Source of the DNA: CAJWBT01 sp964401855
GTDB lineage: Bacteria; Chloroflexota; Dehalococcoidia; Lucifugimonadales; UBA3495
Direction of reading: 5' to 3'
Assembly (NCBI GenBank): GCA_964401855.1
Contig: CAYOAF010000260.1
Location: 1-24,578, forward strand
DNA length: 24,578 bases
Positions within the stretch are counted from its first letter, which is position 1, and every line of letters starts with the position of its first letter. Positions 7,021 to 15,067 of the stretch are shown one piece after another. The notes below the pieces were generated by a model, which saw only the letters and a program-made list of their open reading frames with translations, was not told the DNA's origin and ran no database searches. Position numbers and translations under genes: made by a program.

Positions 7021-7555
7021 TTGTCTCCTCCTGATATGTTGGTCTGTCTTTGGCGCCGAGGATCTGGCTCCCCGTTTCCTTATTCAAGTCCCGGTAATAG
7101 CGTATCACCGGGGGATCCCCGGTCCCGGTCCCACCGTCGTTTCTTGCACCACCGCTCTGGGCGGCGATCAGGTGGTTGACCTCGATACGCTGGATGTCGC
7201 CCTGGCCGCCATTGTTCAAGGTGTAGTGGTCCACATCGGGCGGTATGAACAAGGCGTCACCGTCCCTTACCGGGTACTTCTTGCCGTCGCACACCAGGGT
7301 CCCCACCCCGCTGATGACGTAGACTTCGTGCTCCCAGGGATGGATATGGTGGATGCTGGTCTTGCCGGGTTTGATCTCGGAGTACGTCATGGTGCAGGTT
7401 GGAGGGTTATCTTCAAGCCAGATCATCCGGAATGACGAGTCTCCCGGTTTACCGAAGCTGCTGATGTTCCTGATTACGGGTTCCAGGCTGTTCAACCTCC
7501 TCACCTGTTCGGGTTTGGGGCGGCTACATCCTCCGCCAGTTAGCGGCCGGCACAT
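6941..7555 (-). CDS. Cupin domain protein
   Basis: This is a 204-residue open frame with a single cupin barrel in its middle. Cupin motif 1 is PGKTSIHHIHPWEHE (63-77), giving likely metal ligands H70, H72 and E77; motif 2 is GDALFIPPDVDH (99-110) with H110. Such proteins are small metal-dependent enzymes or sugar/acid-binding proteins, and the substrate is not evident. The ATG at 7553-7555 has only a weak upstream AAAGGG, and the start could lie slightly downstream. The tail after about residue 135 is low-complexity and Gly/Pro rich and runs 80 bases into the downstream selenoprotein gene in another frame, which is unusually long. The true C-terminus may be shorter if a frameshift or lost stop is involved. 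It is the leading gene of a two-gene unit with the selenoprotein candidate. Confidence 0.82.
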   Translation of the reverse strand: MCRPLTGGGCSRPKPEQVRRLNSLEPVIRNISSFGKPGDSSFRMIWLEDNPPTCTMTYSEIKPGKTSIHHIHPWEHEVYVISGVGTLVCDGKKYPVRDGDALFIPPDVDHYTLNNGGQGDIQRIEVNHLIAAQSGGARNDGGTGTGDPPVIRYYRDLNKETGSQILGAKDRPTYQEETNGEAGSLRAPGAHRGNGPPDTGSPAH

Positions 7556-7695
7556 GCCCTTTCGAAGTCCCGATCGTCTCGGGAATGCCTGAGCGCCAAA
7601 ACACGGGCTTGGTCCAACGAGACGCAGGCCGGTATCTGGAGTGTAGTTGGGGTTCTCTTCATGCCTGTTTTCTTCTTCATTGACCGCGATGAGAT

Positions 7696-7726
7696 ATTAT
7701 ATGGCAGATATGGTTGGTTGGGTCAA
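7696..7726 (-). promoter_or_regulatory. Candidate promoter of the cupin-selenoprotein unit
   Basis: On the minus strand TTGACC (7726-7721) is followed by 19 bases and a perfect TATAAT (7701-7696). The hexamers are good but the spacer is two bases longer than ideal. It would give a leader of about 130 bases before the cupin ATG. The AT-rich segment 7690-7730 stands out from its GC-rich surroundings. I found no clear promoter for the plus-strand hydrolase in the same gap. Confidence 0.45.
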
Positions 7727-7777
7727 TATCACGCTGGCAAATGTGGCTGGCGCTTCTGATTTCCAAGGAGGTGGATT

Positions 7778-8584
7778 ATGCCAACGGTCCGGTTGGACGA
7801 TACCCTAGAGATGTACTACGAGGACGATGACTACACCGACCCGTGGAAGACGCCCGAGACCGTCGTGTTGCACCACGGCAACGCCAAAAGCTCCCGCCTT
7901 TGGTACGCTTGGGTCCCCTTGCTGGCCCGCCAGTACCGGGTGGTCCGCCTGGATGCCCGGGGCTTCGGCCGCTCCTCGGTCCCCCCGGAGGGCTACCAGT
8001 GGTCGCTGAGTAATTTCGGAACCGACCTGCTGCGCCTGCTGGACCACCTGGGGTTGGACCGGGTGCACCTTGTCGGGGAAACCATTGGGGGGACGATTGC
8101 TCTGCGATTCGCCTACGAGCACCCGGAGCGCCTCCAGTCCTTGACGGCCTGTACTTCGCCGTTCAAGTTTACCGGGGTGACCACCTATCTGGAGTACTAC
8201 CGACTGGTCCAGGAGGAAGGGGTGGCCGCCTGGGTCCGCAAGACGGCGAACCAGCGGGTGGACCCGGCAGCGTCGGCGGCCCACCATGAGTGGTATATTC
8301 AGCAGATGTCCCAAACCTCGCGGCGGGTGGTGCTGGAGACCTTGGCTTATCTGGCCACTCAAGACCTGACCGACATCCTGCCCCAGATTCAAACGCCGGC
8401 TTTGGCCCTGGTGGCCGAGCACAGCCATGCCAACACTCCGGGGCGGGCCCGGGCGATGACCGAGCTTATGCCCAACGGGCGGCTGCTGGTGATTCCCGGC
8501 GCCAGCGGCTACGTGCAGCACTCGGAGCCCGAGAAGTGCGTCGCCGCCTGGCGGGAGTTTGTCGGAGGGCTAGGCCACGGGTAG
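7778..8584 (+). CDS. Alpha/beta hydrolase-fold protein with degenerate catalytic triad
   Basis: This is a 268-residue alpha/beta hydrolase. The oxyanion segment LHHGNAKSSRLW (31-42), the strand YRVVRLDARGFGRSS (53-67), and the elbow HLVGETIGGTIALRFA (97-112) are clear. The usual nucleophile elbow G-x-S-x-G reads G-E-T-I-G, with Thr102 at the nucleophile position. The usual Asp after the sixth strand aligns with S216 in VAEHSHANTP. The usual GH near the C-terminus is replaced by SGYVQH (243-248), so no residue clearly serves as the catalytic His. It may be a non-catalytic binding protein or use different chemistry. The ATG has a strong AAGGAGGTG (7765-7773) four bases upstream. It is divergent from the cupin-selenoprotein genes, with a 222-base gap, and may share their control. 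Confidence 0.9.
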   Translation: MPTVRLDDTLEMYYEDDDYTDPWKTPETVVLHHGNAKSSRLWYAWVPLLARQYRVVRLDARGFGRSSVPPEGYQWSLSNFGTDLLRLLDHLGLDRVHLVGETIGGTIALRFAYEHPERLQSLTACTSPFKFTGVTTYLEYYRLVQEEGVAAWVRKTANQRVDPAASAAHHEWYIQQMSQTSRRVVLETLAYLATQDLTDILPQIQTPALALVAEHSHANTPGRARAMTELMPNGRLLVIPGASGYVQHSEPEKCVAAWREFVGGLGHG

Positions 8585-8696
8585 CGGTCAGTGGTCAGCT
8601 TTCAGCCATGATAGATATTGGGTTGACGTGAATCGGTTGACCGATAGCAATCGGGCGGCCTTCAGCCGTCCGCTGAACGCTGATAGCTGATAGCCT
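8585..8696. repeat. Heptad-repeat element, copy 1
   Basis: This short gap between converging genes contains GCTGAAC, GCTGATA and GCTGATA in tandem (8672-8692). At its other end (8588-8609) there are related heptads in the opposite orientation (GGCTGAA, AGCTGAC and CACTGAC read on the minus strand). A local inverted repeat TTCAGC/GCTGAA (8661-8677) lies beside the tandem heptads. The same heptad family recurs at 19052-19093 and 19411-19463. It may fold into a hairpin and serve as a transcription end for both genes, but there is no T-run. Confidence 0.6.
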
Positions 8697-9473
8697 CTAA
8701 AACAGCGAGCGGGACTGGCCGCCGTCCACGTTGATGCAAGCGCCGGTGATCAGGTCGGCTCGGTCCGATGCCAGAAAGGCCACAGTCTCGCCGATGGGTT
8801 CGGGCCAGCCGAACCGGCCCGCGGGCAGGTTCCGGGCGATGAACTCGGCCACAACCTCCGGTGTGTTGGTTTTCTGGAAGCGGTCCCAACTCCCGCCGGG
8901 GAAGTCGATAGAGCCCGGGGCAACGCAGTTGACCCGGACGTTGAGAGGGGCCAACTGTAGGGCCAGGTGTTTGGAGAAGGCGATCAGCCCGGCTTTGGCG
9001 GTCATGTAGTCGATGGAGCCCCCGTGCTCGCGGCCGTATATCGAAGAGATGTTGATGATGCGTCCCCAGCCCTGTGCCTTCATGTGGGGCAGCACCAGGG
9101 CCACCAGGCGGAAGGCGCTGACCAGGTTGACCTCCAGCCCCTCGCGGAACTGTTCCAGGGTGGTCTCCTCGAAAACCACCGAGCCGCGGCGTCCGCCCAC
9201 GTTGTTCACCAGGATGTCCGGGTACCCCAGCTTGGCGACCGTCTCGTTGTAGAACCGGGCCGCGTCGCCGTCCCCGGTCACGTCGGCCTGTACGCCGTGG
9301 ACCTGGTAGCCCTGGGCCGTGAACTCGGCAACGGCGGCATCGAGCGTTTCCAAGCCGCGGGCACAGATCGATATCTTGCAGCCTTCCCGGGCCAGGCTTC
9401 CCGCCGCCTGTTTCCCCAGTCCCCGGCTACCCCCTGTTATCATTGCTACCTTGCCGTTCAACCCCAGGTCCAT
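8697..9473 (-). CDS. Short-chain dehydrogenase/reductase (SDR)
   Basis: This is a 258-residue classical SDR oxidoreductase, an NAD(P)-dependent alcohol dehydrogenase or ketoreductase. The cofactor motif TGGSRGLG (13-20) with Arg at the end of the second strand (CARG) suggests NADP preference. NNVGG replaces the usual NNAG, the structural Asn is N116, and the catalytic set is S143, Y156 and K160 (SIDYMTAKAG). VAPGSI and the C-terminal VDGGQ are typical. I chose ATG 9471-9473 because AGGAGG ends five bases upstream; a GTG two codons earlier abuts that site and is too close. A perfect TATAAT lies upstream on this strand (9517-9512). The gene is divergent from the CaiB/BaiF gene, so its substrate may be an acyl-CoA intermediate, which is only a guess from context. 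Confidence 0.94.
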   Translation of the reverse strand: MDLGLNGKVAMITGGSRGLGKQAAGSLAREGCKISICARGLETLDAAVAEFTAQGYQVHGVQADVTGDGDAARFYNETVAKLGYPDILVNNVGGRRGSVVFEETTLEQFREGLEVNLVSAFRLVALVLPHMKAQGWGRIINISSIYGREHGGSIDYMTAKAGLIAFSKHLALQLAPLNVRVNCVAPGSIDFPGGSWDRFQKTNTPEVVAEFIARNLPAGRFGWPEPIGETVAFLASDRADLITGACINVDGGQSRSLF

Positions 9474-9511
9474 GGCCACCTCCTGTCCTCGCTTGGTGCC
9501 CGGCCAACAAA

Positions 9512-9517
9512 ATTATA
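9512..9517 (-). promoter_or_regulatory. -10 hexamer of the SDR gene
   Basis: A perfect TATAAT on the minus strand lies 38 bases upstream of the SDR start. No convincing -35 hexamer is found at 16-18 bases (GTGCAG at 17), so the call rests on the -10 alone. Confidence 0.4.
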
Positions 9518-9583
9518 GTCGCTCGCAAGGCCTCCTGCACATTGAATGAATCTGCGGCCTGCGGAAAGCCGACCGGTATCCGC

Positions 9584-9589
9584 TATAAT
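9584..9589 (+). promoter_or_regulatory. -10 hexamer of the CaiB/BaiF gene
   Basis: A perfect TATAAT on the plus strand lies 36 bases upstream of the start codon, divergent from the SDR -10. The base sequence 17 bases upstream (GCGGAA) does not resemble a -35, so an activator may be needed if this is the promoter. Confidence 0.4.
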
Positions 9590-9625
9590 TGGCGGCGACG
9601 TTTTGATTGACGGAGGAGTCAACGA

Positions 9626-10834
9626 ATGCTAGCTCTCGAAGGAATAAAGGTCCTGGACTTTTGCCGGAACACGCCGGGAATGTTTTGCACCATGATCCTA
9701 GGGGACCTGGGCGCCGACGTGCTCATGTTGGAGCGGCCGATGACGGGCAGCCGGGTGGCGTACGAGCGGGTGGTGAACCACATCGACAGCCCTGAGGATG
9801 AGCAGAGGCACGCCGCCCACAACGCGCTGAGGCGGAACAAACGAAGCATCGGCTTGAATTTGAAAGAGCCGGAAGCCCTGGAAATATTCTACCACCTGGT
9901 CCGGGACGCCGACGTTGTGGTGGAGGGTTTCCGTCCCGGAGTGATGGACCGCCTGAGGGCGGGGTACCAGAAGGTCCGGGAGATCAATCCGCGCGTGGTC
10001 TATTGCTCCATCTCCGGCTACGGTCAGGATGGCCCCTACAAAAGCTTGGCGGGCCATGACATCAACTACATCTCCCTGGCCGGCGCGCTGGGCATGATCG
10101 GTCGCTCCGAGGAGGAAGAGCCGGCGATCCCCCTCAATCTGGTGGCGGACTACGCCGGGGGCGGCTGGTGTTCGGCAGTGGCGGTCCTGGCGGCCCTGAT
10201 GGCCCGGGACCGCACGGGAAAGGGACAGTACCTGGATATCGCCATGACTGAGGGCGTGCTGTACATGCTGGAGGGCGTCATATCGAACCTGTTTGCCTGG
10301 GGGCGGGCGCCCCAGCGGGGAAGGAGCATGCTGAATGGGGCCGCTCCCTACTACAACGTCTACGAGACCAGTGACGGCAAGTACCTGTCTGTCGCCGCCA
10401 TTGAACCCTGGTTCTGGGAAAACCTCTGCCGGACCATGGGCCGGGACGAATTGGTCCCGGAACAGCGCGCCCGTGGCCGGAGGCGGCAGGAAATCCGCGA
10501 CTTCCTGAAAGAGACATTCCGCACCCGTACCCGGGATGAATGGTTCGACCTTTTGAGAGACCAGGACATCTGCGTGGGCAAGGTGTACAGCATGGAGGAA
10601 GCCCTGGCGGACCCCCAGGTGGCCCACCGGGGCATGGTGGTGGAAGTGGAGACGCCGGGCCTTCCCGAGGGAAAGGTTTCCCAGGTGGGTATCCCCATGC
10701 ATCTGTCGGAGACGCCGGGGCGGGTTCGCTACGCCGGTTCCGTTACCGGCCGGCACACCGAGGAGGTCTTGCTCGGCATGGGGTATGCCCAGGAGCAGGT
10801 CGAGGACCTGCGGAGCCGGGAGGTGGTTCAATAG
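9626..10834 (+). CDS. CaiB/BaiF CoA-transferase family protein, alpha-methylacyl-CoA racemase-like
   Basis: This 402-residue family III CoA-transferase or racemase acts on acyl-CoA thioesters in the cytosol. The N-terminus (LEGIKVLDFCRNTPGMF, then LGDLGADVLMLERP) and the Rossmann-like domain are typical. GHDINYISLAGALGMIGR (143-160), with the conserved Asp145, and PLNLVADYAGGG closely resemble alpha-methylacyl-CoA racemases, in which that Asp is catalytic. Other features (HNALRRNKRSIGLNLK at 65-80) are general for the CaiB family. CoA-transferase and racemase functions therefore cannot be separated, though racemase is favoured. The ATG has GGAGGAG about eight bases upstream. The TAG stop overlaps the presumed start of the MMPL transporter by four bases, indicating a shared transcript. 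The gene is divergent from an SDR. Confidence 0.94.
   Translation: MLALEGIKVLDFCRNTPGMFCTMILGDLGADVLMLERPMTGSRVAYERVVNHIDSPEDEQRHAAHNALRRNKRSIGLNLKEPEALEIFYHLVRDADVVVEGFRPGVMDRLRAGYQKVREINPRVVYCSISGYGQDGPYKSLAGHDINYISLAGALGMIGRSEEEEPAIPLNLVADYAGGGWCSAVAVLAALMARDRTGKGQYLDIAMTEGVLYMLEGVISNLFAWGRAPQRGRSMLNGAAPYYNVYETSDGKYLSVAAIEPWFWENLCRTMGRDELVPEQRARGRRRQEIRDFLKETFRTRTRDEWFDLLRDQDICVGKVYSMEEALADPQVAHRGMVVEVETPGLPEGKVSQVGIPMHLSETPGRVRYAGSVTGRHTEEVLLGMGYAQEQVEDLRSREVVQ
10818..10833 (+). promoter_or_regulatory. Shine-Dalgarno and apparent AUA start of the MMPL gene
   Basis: GGGAGGTGG (10818-10826) is a strong ribosome binding site with no ATG, GTG or TTG behind it in the transporter frame. The codon at normal spacing (seven bases after GGAGG) is ATA 10831-10833, which overlaps the preceding TAG stop as ATAG. 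A CTG at 10843 is the next candidate. This position decides the start chosen for the transporter. Confidence 0.5.
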
Positions 10835-13440
10835 GCGCCGGGCTGCGTATCGGGGAACTTCTGACGCGGCATTCCGGGTGGTTCATCGCCGCAGTCCTGG
10901 TGGTCACCGGCCTCCTGGCCGTGCCCCTAGTCTTGATGGCCCCCGAAGAACAGGCCTCCCAAGAGCCGGGCGGACCGGTTTTCGACCTTCAGAAAAAGGT
11001 GAACGATCGCTTCCGGCCCCGGATCCACATCACCAGCGTCATCGTCGAGGACCGGGAGCGGGACATCCTGCGCCAAGAACCCCTATGGGAGTTGTACCGC
11101 AACGAGGAGGCGCTGCGCCGCACCGAGCTGGGCGGGCTTCTCTACAACGGCTACGACCCCGACAACGAGCGCCGGATATTCGGCATCTTCACCATCGCCG
11201 ACGCGGTACAGAATGTGCTGCGGTTGGACCCCGCGATTCGGGCCACCCTGGAGACGGCCACCGACGACCAGGTGAAGCAGGCCGTCCACCGAATCCTGGA
11301 GAGCCCCACCGGCCATCCGATGCGCGACTCTCTTTCCAAGGACGCTTCCTTCGAGCGGCGGTTGGTTGACGGCCGGGAAGTCAAGTATTGGCGGGCGCAA
11401 GCGCTGTCGGCCTTCGTGGCCTCGGATAATCAAGAGCTGGGCGGCGGCCCCTTCTCCATCAGCCTGACCGGCGATGATGTCACCCTGGGCAAGGAGCGCT
11501 TCAACCGCCGGGTCCAGGAGATCCTCCGGGGTGACCAGTCCAGCTTCCGGCTGTGGGGCATCGCCATCGACATCAACCTGGAATCCGAGGAGCAGGGTCG
11601 CGCCGCGGTCCCCTTCATTGTCGCCACCGTCGTGCTGGTGCTGGTGGTGGTGGGGGTGACCCTGCGCTCGTTGCGGGTCGTGGGCCTCACCTTCCTGGCG
11701 CTGGTTATGCTCCTGGTCTGGCTCAAAGGGGGGTCGAACCTGCTGGGTCTCAAGTCCTCCCTGACGCTGGACTTCATAGTCCCCATCGCCATGATCTCCC
11801 TGGGGGTGGACTTCGTCATCCACGCTGTGGTCCGGTACCAGGAAGAGCGCCGGCACGTCCACCAGCCTGCCCTGGCGCTGGTGGCGGGGTTCGCCGGCGT
11901 GCTGGGGGCCCTGACGCTGGCCATGCTGTCCGACGGCGTCGCTTTCCTGGCCAACACGACCTCGGGCATAGAGACCGTGATCGGCTTCGGCATTGGCGCG
12001 GGCATCGCCGTGTCCGCCAGCTACGTCATCATGGGGGTGTTCCTCCCTCTGGTGATCATGCGGCTGGACCAGCGGCGTCTGGGCATCGAGGTATCTCACG
12101 GCGGCGCTACGGCCGGCCCCGGGGCCCAAGCCGGAAGCCGGCCCAACCCTTCGTTGCCGGGCGGCGCCAGATACGGGCTGCGGGCCCGAGAGGCGATTGG
12201 CGGCCTGGTGGTGCTGTTCGCCCGTTTTCGCTGGGCCGTCTTGCCCGCCACCGCCATACTGACCGGCGCCGCCACCATCCTGGCGTTCCAACTCGAGCCG
12301 GAGTTGGACGTCAAGGAGTTCTTCGACGCTGATTCGGACTTCGTGATCAGCCTCGACAAGCTCGACCAGCATACTGGGCCGGCCCTGTCCGGCGAGCCGG
12401 CGGTACTGTACGTTGAAGGAGACCTGACGGCCCGGGAGTCGCTGGATGGGATTCAGGCCCTGTTGGACCGGCTGGGCGACAACGAGAGGGTTGGGCGGAC
12501 CGAGGAAGGGGAAGTGTCCCTGTACCGCCGGACGGTCCTCACCTTGCTCTCGCGCATTGCCACCAACGAGTACGCCAGCTCCCAGGTGCTGGCCGCGACA
12601 GGAGTGGCGATCACCGACACCGACGAAGACCGGTTCCCGGACACTCCAGGCCAGGTCCGGGCCGCCTACGATTACATGACGGCGGCCGGGGTCCCCCTGG
12701 ACGCGGAAACGTTGGTCTACGACTCCGGCCAGGTCCGGGAGACACTTTTCCATAACCCCGCCAAGGACCAGGCCCAGGGGACCATTATCCTCTTGGGTAT
12801 CTTGGGTACCCGGCAGCAGGCCAACGTGCGTATAGGCAGGGAGGCTCTGGAGAGGGACCTGGCGCCGTTGCTGGAATTGCCCACCGTGTCCTTCGCCGGG
12901 ATCACCGGCTCTCCCTTCACCCGGGAATCGACGCTCCGAGCGACCACCCGGGCTTTGAGTATCTCCCTGCCCCTGGCGGTGGCCGCCTGCTTCGTGATCC
13001 TGGTCGTCTGGATGCGTTCACTCTCGTTTGCTCTGGTGACCGTAATTCCGGTCGGCCTGGTGGTCTCTTGGCTCTACGCTTTCATGTACCTGGCTGGCTT
13101 CCATTTGAACTTCGTCACGGCCACCGTCGCCGCCGTTTCCATCGGCGTGGGTATCGACTACTCGATTCACATGACCCAGCGGTTCAGGGAGGAGTGCGGA
13201 CGGGACTCCGACCCGGTTGCCGGCCTCCGGACCGCCGCCGAGGGCACGGGCGTGGCCCTGGCCAGCTCCGCGGCGTCCAGCGTGGCCGGTTTCGCGGTGA
13301 TGAGCTTTGCGCCCATGCCGCTGTTCTCCACCTACGGAATTATGACCGCCATGATGATCTTCATGGCCGCGGGGGCCGCCCTGCTGATCTTGCCTTCTCT
13401 CTTGTTGATGGTGGGCAAGCAGAAAGCTTCAACTGGATGA
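10831..13440 (+). CDS. MMPL/RND-family transporter (HAE3-like)
   Basis: This is an inner-membrane transporter of about 869 residues with the duplicated RND layout: a membrane helix near 17-37, a large extracytoplasmic loop, five helices, a cytoplasmic loop, then the same pattern again. Each half has the signature charged residue in its fourth helix: D327 in SLGVDFVIHAVVRYQEE and D776 in SIGVGIDYSIHMTQRF, the expected proton-relay sites. The second large loop holds an Asp-rich DTDEDRFPD segment (596-604) resembling a calcium-binding loop. Substrates of this group are lipids, hopanoids or other hydrophobic molecules; none can be named here. The open frame extends far back inside the CaiB gene, but no standard start codon lies between it and the first helix. 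ATA 10831 after a strong ribosome binding site is the best guess. It is the second gene of an operon with the CaiB-like gene. Confidence 0.9.
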   Translation: MGAGLRIGELLTRHSGWFIAAVLVVTGLLAVPLVLMAPEEQASQEPGGPVFDLQKKVNDRFRPRIHITSVIVEDRERDILRQEPLWELYRNEEALRRTELGGLLYNGYDPDNERRIFGIFTIADAVQNVLRLDPAIRATLETATDDQVKQAVHRILESPTGHPMRDSLSKDASFERRLVDGREVKYWRAQALSAFVASDNQELGGGPFSISLTGDDVTLGKERFNRRVQEILRGDQSSFRLWGIAIDINLESEEQGRAAVPFIVATVVLVLVVVGVTLRSLRVVGLTFLALVMLLVWLKGGSNLLGLKSSLTLDFIVPIAMISLGVDFVIHAVVRYQEERRHVHQPALALVAGFAGVLGALTLAMLSDGVAFLANTTSGIETVIGFGIGAGIAVSASYVIMGVFLPLVIMRLDQRRLGIEVSHGGATAGPGAQAGSRPNPSLPGGARYGLRAREAIGGLVVLFARFRWAVLPATAILTGAATILAFQLEPELDVKEFFDADSDFVISLDKLDQHTGPALSGEPAVLYVEGDLTARESLDGIQALLDRLGDNERVGRTEEGEVSLYRRTVLTLLSRIATNEYASSQVLAATGVAITDTDEDRFPDTPGQVRAAYDYMTAAGVPLDAETLVYDSGQVRETLFHNPAKDQAQGTIILLGILGTRQQANVRIGREALERDLAPLLELPTVSFAGITGSPFTRESTLRATTRALSISLPLAVAACFVILVVWMRSLSFALVTVIPVGLVVSWLYAFMYLAGFHLNFVTATVAAVSIGVGIDYSIHMTQRFREECGRDSDPVAGLRTAAEGTGVALASSAASSVAGFAVMSFAPMPLFSTYGIMTAMMIFMAAGAALLILPSLLLMVGKQKASTG

Positions 13441-13636
13441 ACGCGGGATGACTGCGAGATGACTGCGGCCCGGCCGTTGCAGGCCGTGATCTGGCGGGTA
13501 GCCAGAAAGCAATACCGGTGTTGCCTACCAAACACCATGAGGAATGAGCGAGTAATTAACGCAGGTTTCGGTTATCCTGGAATTGCGTGAAGCCCTGTCC
13601 CCAGCTATCTGGCGCGCATGCGAGGAGGCCCAGCCA
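13441..13636 (+). promoter_or_regulatory. Leader/upstream region of glutamate dehydrogenase
   Basis: This 196-base gap holds a perfect 10-base direct repeat GATGACTGCG (13447-13456 and 13458-13467) with one base between copies, followed by a weak hairpin CGGCC/GGCCG (13471-13486). GAGGAGG (13622-13628) eight bases before ATG 13637 decides the start of the next gene. I find no convincing -35/-10 pair. Confidence 0.4.
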
Positions 13637-14887
13637 ATGGGACCCAAAGAGGCAATGACTCCCTTCGAGCAAGTGAACCTTTTCTTTGACAAAGCCGCCG
13701 GGCGGCTGAAGCTGTCCGATGGCATTCGCGATATGTTGCGGCGGCCCTGGCGCGAGCTTCAGGTACAGGTCCCGGTGCGGATGGATGATGGGCGAATAAA
13801 GGTTTTCAGCGGGTACCGGGTTCAGCACAACGGCGCCCGCGGCCCGTATAAGGGGGGTGTGAGGTATCATCCGGCGGCGGACCTGGATGAGGTGCGGGCC
13901 CTGGCCGCGCTGATGACCTGGAAAACGGCACTGGTCGGGCTTCCCTACGGCGGCGCCAAGGGCGGCGTTCAGTGCGACCCGGGCAGCCTGAGCATCGGGG
14001 AGTTGAACCGGCTCACTCGGCGCTATACCCTGAACATCGAACACCTCTTGGCTCCCAACCGCGACATCCCCGCGCCGGACCTGGGAACCAACGCTCAAAC
14101 CATGGCCTGGATGATGGACGCCTACGGGCAACTGCACGGCCATTCGCCCGCCATCGTCACGGGCAAGCCCGTGGAACTCGGCGGCTCGCTGGGAAGGGAG
14201 CCGGCGACGGGCCGCGGAGTCGCCTACCTGCTGGAGGAGACTGCCAAATACTACAGTCTGGATACCGCGGGCGCTCGAGTGGTGGTGCAAGGGTTCGGCA
14301 ACGTTGGGTCCTGGGCGGCCAGGCTGGTTCACGCTATGGGCTGCAAGGTAATCGGGTTGAGTGACGCCTACGGCGGAGTTTACTCGGAAAAGGGGCTGGA
14401 TATCGCCAAGCTGATGAGCCAAAAAGAGGCCGGCGCCGGAGTGGGGGACTTGCCCGGCGCAGAGCGTATCACCAACGCCGAGCTGCTGGAGCTGGACTGC
14501 GAAGTGTTGGTCCCCGCCGCCATCGACAACGTCATCACCTCCGAGAACGCCCCTCGGGTGAAGGCGTCCTACATCCTGGAGGCGGCCAACCGCCCTATGA
14601 CCGTGGAGGCGGACGACATCCTCAGCAAACGCGGTGTGGTGGTACTGCCCGACATCCTGGTCAATGCCGGGGGTGTCATCGTCTCCTATTTCGAGTGGAC
14701 GCAGAACCTGCAAGAGTTCCACTGGGGGGAAGAACAGGTCAACGAGGAACTGCGCAAGATAATAACGAGTGCGTTCCGTCAAGTGCGGGAGCGGGTTTCC
14801 ACCAATGGCATAACCTACCGGCAATCGGCTTTCGAGATTGGCGTGGAACGGGTGGCCAGGGCGGTGGAGCTTCGCGGGTTCGTGTAG
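13637..14887 (+). CDS. gdhA: Glutamate dehydrogenase
   Basis: This 416-residue Glu/Leu/Phe/Val dehydrogenase family enzyme interconverts glutamate and 2-oxoglutarate plus ammonia with NAD(P). The substrate-site residues align with the bacterial hexameric enzymes: K72 in GPYKGGVRYHP, K96 in TWKTA, catalytic K108 in YGGAKGGV and D148 in IPAPDLGTN. The Rossmann motif GFGNVG (219-224) begins the dinucleotide domain, and the following strand ends in LSDA, whose Asp favours NAD. The C-terminal RQSAFEIGVERVARAVELRG is typical. ATG 13637 is preceded eight bases earlier by GAGGAGG; the frame is open to a TTG at 13583, which lacks a site. The next gene is a gamma-glutamyltransferase, so both may feed the glutamate pool, although that gene has its own promoter. 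Confidence 0.96.
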   Translation: MGPKEAMTPFEQVNLFFDKAAGRLKLSDGIRDMLRRPWRELQVQVPVRMDDGRIKVFSGYRVQHNGARGPYKGGVRYHPAADLDEVRALAALMTWKTALVGLPYGGAKGGVQCDPGSLSIGELNRLTRRYTLNIEHLLAPNRDIPAPDLGTNAQTMAWMMDAYGQLHGHSPAIVTGKPVELGGSLGREPATGRGVAYLLEETAKYYSLDTAGARVVVQGFGNVGSWAARLVHAMGCKVIGLSDAYGGVYSEKGLDIAKLMSQKEAGAGVGDLPGAERITNAELLELDCEVLVPAAIDNVITSENAPRVKASYILEAANRPMTVEADDILSKRGVVVLPDILVNAGGVIVSYFEWTQNLQEFHWGEEQVNEELRKIITSAFRQVRERVSTNGITYRQSAFEIGVERVARAVELRGFV

Positions 14888-14921
14888 GTCGGAGTCCAGT
14901 TTGCCTTACCTCAGGGGCGGC

Positions 14922-14938
14922 CCTCCAGATGCTGGAGG
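14922..14938 (+). terminator. Hairpin after glutamate dehydrogenase
   Basis: A perfect 7-bp stem CCTCCAG/CTGGAGG with a three-base loop lies 34 bases after the gdhA stop. It has no following T-run, so it would be at most a weak or Rho-assisted terminator. Confidence 0.35.
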
Positions 14939-14948
14939 CGGGCCTGCG

Positions 14949-14977
14949 TTGACACTGGGGCACGCCACCAGTATCAT
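14949..14977 (+). promoter_or_regulatory. Sigma-70-type promoter of the gamma-glutamyltransferase gene
   Basis: A perfect TTGACA (14949-14954), a 17-base spacer and TATCAT (14972-14977) form a strong promoter. Transcription would start near 14984, leaving a leader of about 84 bases before the GTG at 15068. Confidence 0.75.
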
Positions 14978-15067
14978 TTCGTCCATCAAGGCCAGGCCGG
15001 GCAGACGCCGGATCGCGGCGGCGTTGTCCGGAGGCAGATCTGAGGATACCCTCACTGGAGGCGTATT

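Noticed and set aside
11083..12753. A 556-residue open frame on the minus strand
   Set aside because: It lies wholly antisense to the MMPL transporter, has no recognisable domain, is rich in Gln/His/Gly/Pro as expected from reading GC-rich codons backwards, and lacks a ribosome binding site.
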